Source: Candidatus Njordarchaeota archaeon
GTDB taxonomy: Archaea > Asgardarchaeota > Njordarchaeia > Njordarchaeales > Njordarchaeaceae
DNA: 16,106 nt
Assembly (NCBI GenBank): GCA_029856055.1
Contig: JAHQWF010000132.1
Coordinates: forward strand, 1 to 16,106
Reading direction: 5' to 3'
The position numbers were made by a program, and so were the translations under genes. The notes beneath the pieces were generated by a model that was not told the DNA's origin, ran no database searches, and was given only the letters and a program-made list of their open reading frames with translations. Below, in pieces: positions 14,629 through 16,106 of this stretch; positions within the stretch are counted from its first letter, which is position 1, and each line of letters opens with the position of its first letter.

Positions 14629-15006
14629 TTAATCATTCTTTTCGTAACGTCGAAACTTAACTTCGTTTATACTCATTTTCTTGAAGTATTCTTCACCGAT
14701 ATCCATGTTAAATAATTGAGATGCTCCTTTTATAACGTAAATAAATACGTCAACTAATTCTTCTTTAAGCTTGTTTATCATATCTGGCTTAATTTTACCA
14801 CTTGATCTAAATTCCCTTACTAACTTCTTTACTAGGTTACAGAATTCTCCTACTTCGCCAGATAAAGCTATACTTAAGTATTGCAGCGCGTTTATGAAGT
14901 CCTCCTCATTATTTATTTTCCATAACCAGCCATGTCTTTCATCAAAATCAGCTTGATACTTTACTATCTCATATAAGGTATATCTCTCATTTCTTACATC
15001 ACTCAA
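14629..15006 (-). CDS. MazG-like nucleotide pyrophosphohydrolase
   Basis: An all-helical NTP pyrophosphohydrolase that would hydrolyse nucleoside triphosphates to monophosphate and pyrophosphate, as a house-cleaning or nucleotide-pool enzyme. The magnesium-binding motifs are ExxE in GEVGEFCNLVKK (Glu51, Glu54) and ExxD in KEELVDVFIYVI (Glu83, Asp86), with the downstream Asn/Lys in INEVKFRRY. At 125 residues it is a single MazG-type domain rather than a tandem E. coli MazG. The start is the TTG at 15004-15006, five bases after GGGTGA (15014-15019); the GTG inside that motif would give three more residues. It diverges from the small membrane protein gene across a short AT-rich spacer. The substrate is not deducible. 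Confidence 0.88.
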   Translation of the reverse strand: MSDVRNERYTLYEIVKYQADFDERHGWLWKINNEEDFINALQYLSIALSGEVGEFCNLVKKLVREFRSSGKIKPDMINKLKEELVDVFIYVIKGASQLFNMDIGEEYFKKMSINEVKFRRYEKND

Positions 15007-15072
15007 TAAATTCACCCGAATTTGATAAACATTATATTTTGGATGATCAATCTCTCTAAGAAAATGCCTAAG

Positions 15073-15089
15073 AAATTTTTAATATTTAA
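15073..15089 (+). promoter_or_regulatory. TATA-like box for the small membrane protein gene
   Basis: AAATTTTTAATATTTAA is centred about 27 bases before the ATG at 15109, the distance at which archaeal transcription starts. The mRNA would therefore be leaderless or nearly so, although an AGGT (15098-15101) also lies before the ATG. Confidence 0.4.
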
Positions 15090-15108
15090 CCGATTTTAGG
15101 TACACCAA

Positions 15109-15306
15109 ATGGTTATAAAAGGCTGGTCAGAGTTACCGCTTGGTGCAAAGAGATTAGTAATTTACTATTCTATTACTAGCTTACCACTATCTATCTATGT
15201 CTTTAGAATTAATCCACTCGCTCCTTATCTGGTTTATTCATTACTAATAATTACATCGCTTCCGCTATACTACATATGTTTAAGATCCTACGAATCCAGC
15301 CATTAA
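15109..15306 (+). CDS. Small two-helix membrane protein of unknown function
   Basis: A 65-residue protein I do not recognise. It has a short soluble start (MVIKGWSELPLGAKR), two hydrophobic segments (about 16-32 and 38-57) joined by a loop FRINPLAP, and a polar tail ending ESSH. The ATG at 15109 is supported by AGGT seven bases upstream and by a TATA-like box at the right distance. It does not resemble SecE or another known small translocase subunit. It is divergent from the MazG-like gene and followed by about 240 bases with no convincing gene. Confidence 0.65.
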   Translation: MVIKGWSELPLGAKRLVIYYSITSLPLSIYVFRINPLAPYLVYSLLIITSLPLYYICLRSYESSH

Positions 15307-15454
15307 AACATTAACCCGAAAAATAAAATAAAGTCATGAATAATCCAACGAAGATATATTTCATCCAGTTTAAAAGCTCACTAGAAAACTAGAAGTAATC
15401 ACCTTGGTTAAAATAGTTCTTCACCTTATTCTAATGCGCATGTAATTGTTTCAA

Positions 15455-15467
15455 AAATATTATAAAG
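15455..15467 (+). promoter_or_regulatory. TATA-like box upstream of the partial gene at the right edge
   Basis: AAATATTATAAAG lies about 30 bases upstream of 15490. Transcription would start at or just before an ATG at 15493 that opens a 27-codon frame overlapping the beginning of the long frame. This supports transcription across 15490-16106 on the plus strand. Confidence 0.35.
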
Positions 15468-15544
15468 AAATGCCGTACTATTAAACTTTTCAATGAGAAT
15501 TGAAGAAATCAATCAATACAAGATTTTTATTGCGGTGATTATCA

Positions 15545-16106
15545 ATAATTTCGATCAAGACTTTTTACTCTACTAGGGGCTATCAAAAAATTTTCGTAAA
15601 AAGTCAAAACAGACTGATAGAAATCAGTAAGTTTAGCGGTGCGAAAATAGCAAAGAGATTTTCCTTAGGAGAATTCAGATACTTTGTTTACATAATTAAT
15701 AAAATAAAGCTTAATTTTTTGGATTTAGTTAAGATTGAGGCTAGTGCAGATCTTTTGATCAAAGTATACAGAGGCGAGATACGTAATGACAATATTGTAT
15801 GGATCCCAGAGAAGATAGATTTTCTGGCCGATTTTATAGATTATCCGTGGAATAAGCTCATAAAAGACCTATGTTCATTAGATAGAAATGAAGCCGTTTC
15901 AAGATTCCTAGCAACTTACTTTTCATCGAATAAAAATAAAATGATTTTCAATTATTTCTGTGGAATTATTTTTGAAGAATGGGTATACCAGATCATAACG
16001 AAGAATTTTCATGAAGCTGTTATTTCTAGACGGCCCTCTACTTTAGTAAGTGATATTGATCCATTCATGAATTTTGGTAAAAGTTTGTACTCTATCCCAG
16101 ATATAG
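15545..16106 (+). CDS. Partial protein of unknown function, cut by the window edge; possible nuclease-like C-terminal part
   Basis: An open frame of at least 187 codons runs off the right edge. It has protein-like composition throughout (for example TFYSTRGYQKIFVKSQNRLIE, split here as two parts; LGEFRYFVYIINKIKLNFLD; FCGIIFEEWVYQIITKNF; SLYSIPDI). No ATG, GTG or TTG occurs in frame between the preceding TGA (15536-15538) and a TTG near 15719, yet coding character starts at once. GGTGA (15534-15538) is six bases before an ATA (15545), which I take as the tentative start. A 27-codon frame from ATG 15493 to TAG 15574 overlaps it, so a frameshift near 15540 is an alternative. The block with FEEW followed about 40 residues later by SIPDI could be the first half of a PD-(D/E)XK nuclease, but the decisive part is outside the window. 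Confidence 0.6.
   Translation, partial: MISIKTFYSTRGYQKIFVKSQNRLIEISKFSGAKIAKRFSLGEFRYFVYIINKIKLNFLDLVKIEASADLLIKVYRGEIRNDNIVWIPEKIDFLADFIDYPWNKLIKDLCSLDRNEAVSRFLATYFSSNKNKMIFNYFCGIIFEEWVYQIITKNFHEAVISRRPSTLVSDIDPFMNFGKSLYSIPDI

Noticed and set aside
15311..15364. 17-residue hydrophobic frame on the minus strand (MKYIFVGLFMTLFYFSG)
   Set aside because: It is very short, has no ribosome site at a useful distance and a stop codon close upstream; it might be a gene remnant, but nothing supports this.
15380..15400. Short inverted repeat with CTAG on both sides (ACTAGAAAACTAG)
   Set aside because: The arms are only 4-5 bases and CTAG is itself palindromic; there is no T-run after it and no sign of a mobile element end.

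Overview
The window looks like chromosomal DNA of a heat-loving archaeon, most likely of the Thermoproteota/TACK group, though I cannot place it more precisely. The reasons are: low GC content; strong GGTGA/GGAGG ribosome sites placed 4-7 bases before ATG, GTG and unusually often TTG starts; TATA-like boxes instead of -35/-10 promoters; U-rich 3' ends; a well-formed C/D box guide sRNA; and typically archaeal genes (membrane-anchored S8 protease, HEAT-repeat M1 aminopeptidase, HEPN/nucleotidyltransferase pair). No rRNA, tRNA, CRISPR array or mobile element is visible.

Layout. 1-3305 (minus): a surface subtilase with a C-terminal membrane anchor, followed by a small cytosolic protein of possible longin/roadblock fold. 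3562-4353 (plus): a DUF72 protein. 4468-5820: two neighbouring broken genes, a class II (FucA-like) aldolase pseudogene on plus and a PAP2 phosphatase on minus split by a one-base frameshift. 5920-6390 (plus): a SixA-type phosphatase. 6413-6477: the C/D box sRNA. 6545-7287 (plus): an overlapping HEPN-MNT pair, a likely toxin-antitoxin module. 7291-11265 (minus): a five-gene run, in transcription order substrate-binding protein, permease, ATPase of a polar amino acid ABC importer, a DUF1028 protein and a double-SIS sugar isomerase/deglycase-like protein. 11448-13937 (minus): M1 aminopeptidase. 14055-15006 (minus): a two-helix membrane protein with an OB-like domain, then a MazG-like NTP pyrophosphohydrolase. 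15109-15306 (plus): a small membrane protein. 15545-end (plus): a partial unknown protein with no ordinary start codon.

How they fit together. External protease, amino acid importer and cytosolic aminopeptidase suggest a peptide/amino-acid consumer. The most suggestive unit is the importer-DUF1028-SIS run: a polar amino acid importer beside an uncharacterised Ntn-like family and a phosphosugar SIS protein would suit uptake and breakdown of sugar-conjugated amino acids (glycated or N-acyl amino acids), but this is inference and no kinase is present in the window. Several starts were moved inward from the longest reading frame because a GGTGA motif lies inside the longer version, 4-7 bases before a TTG, GTG or ATG. 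No intergenic stretch exceeds 300 bases; the longest (3306-3561 and 15307-15544) are AT-rich and hold only the promoter candidates listed.
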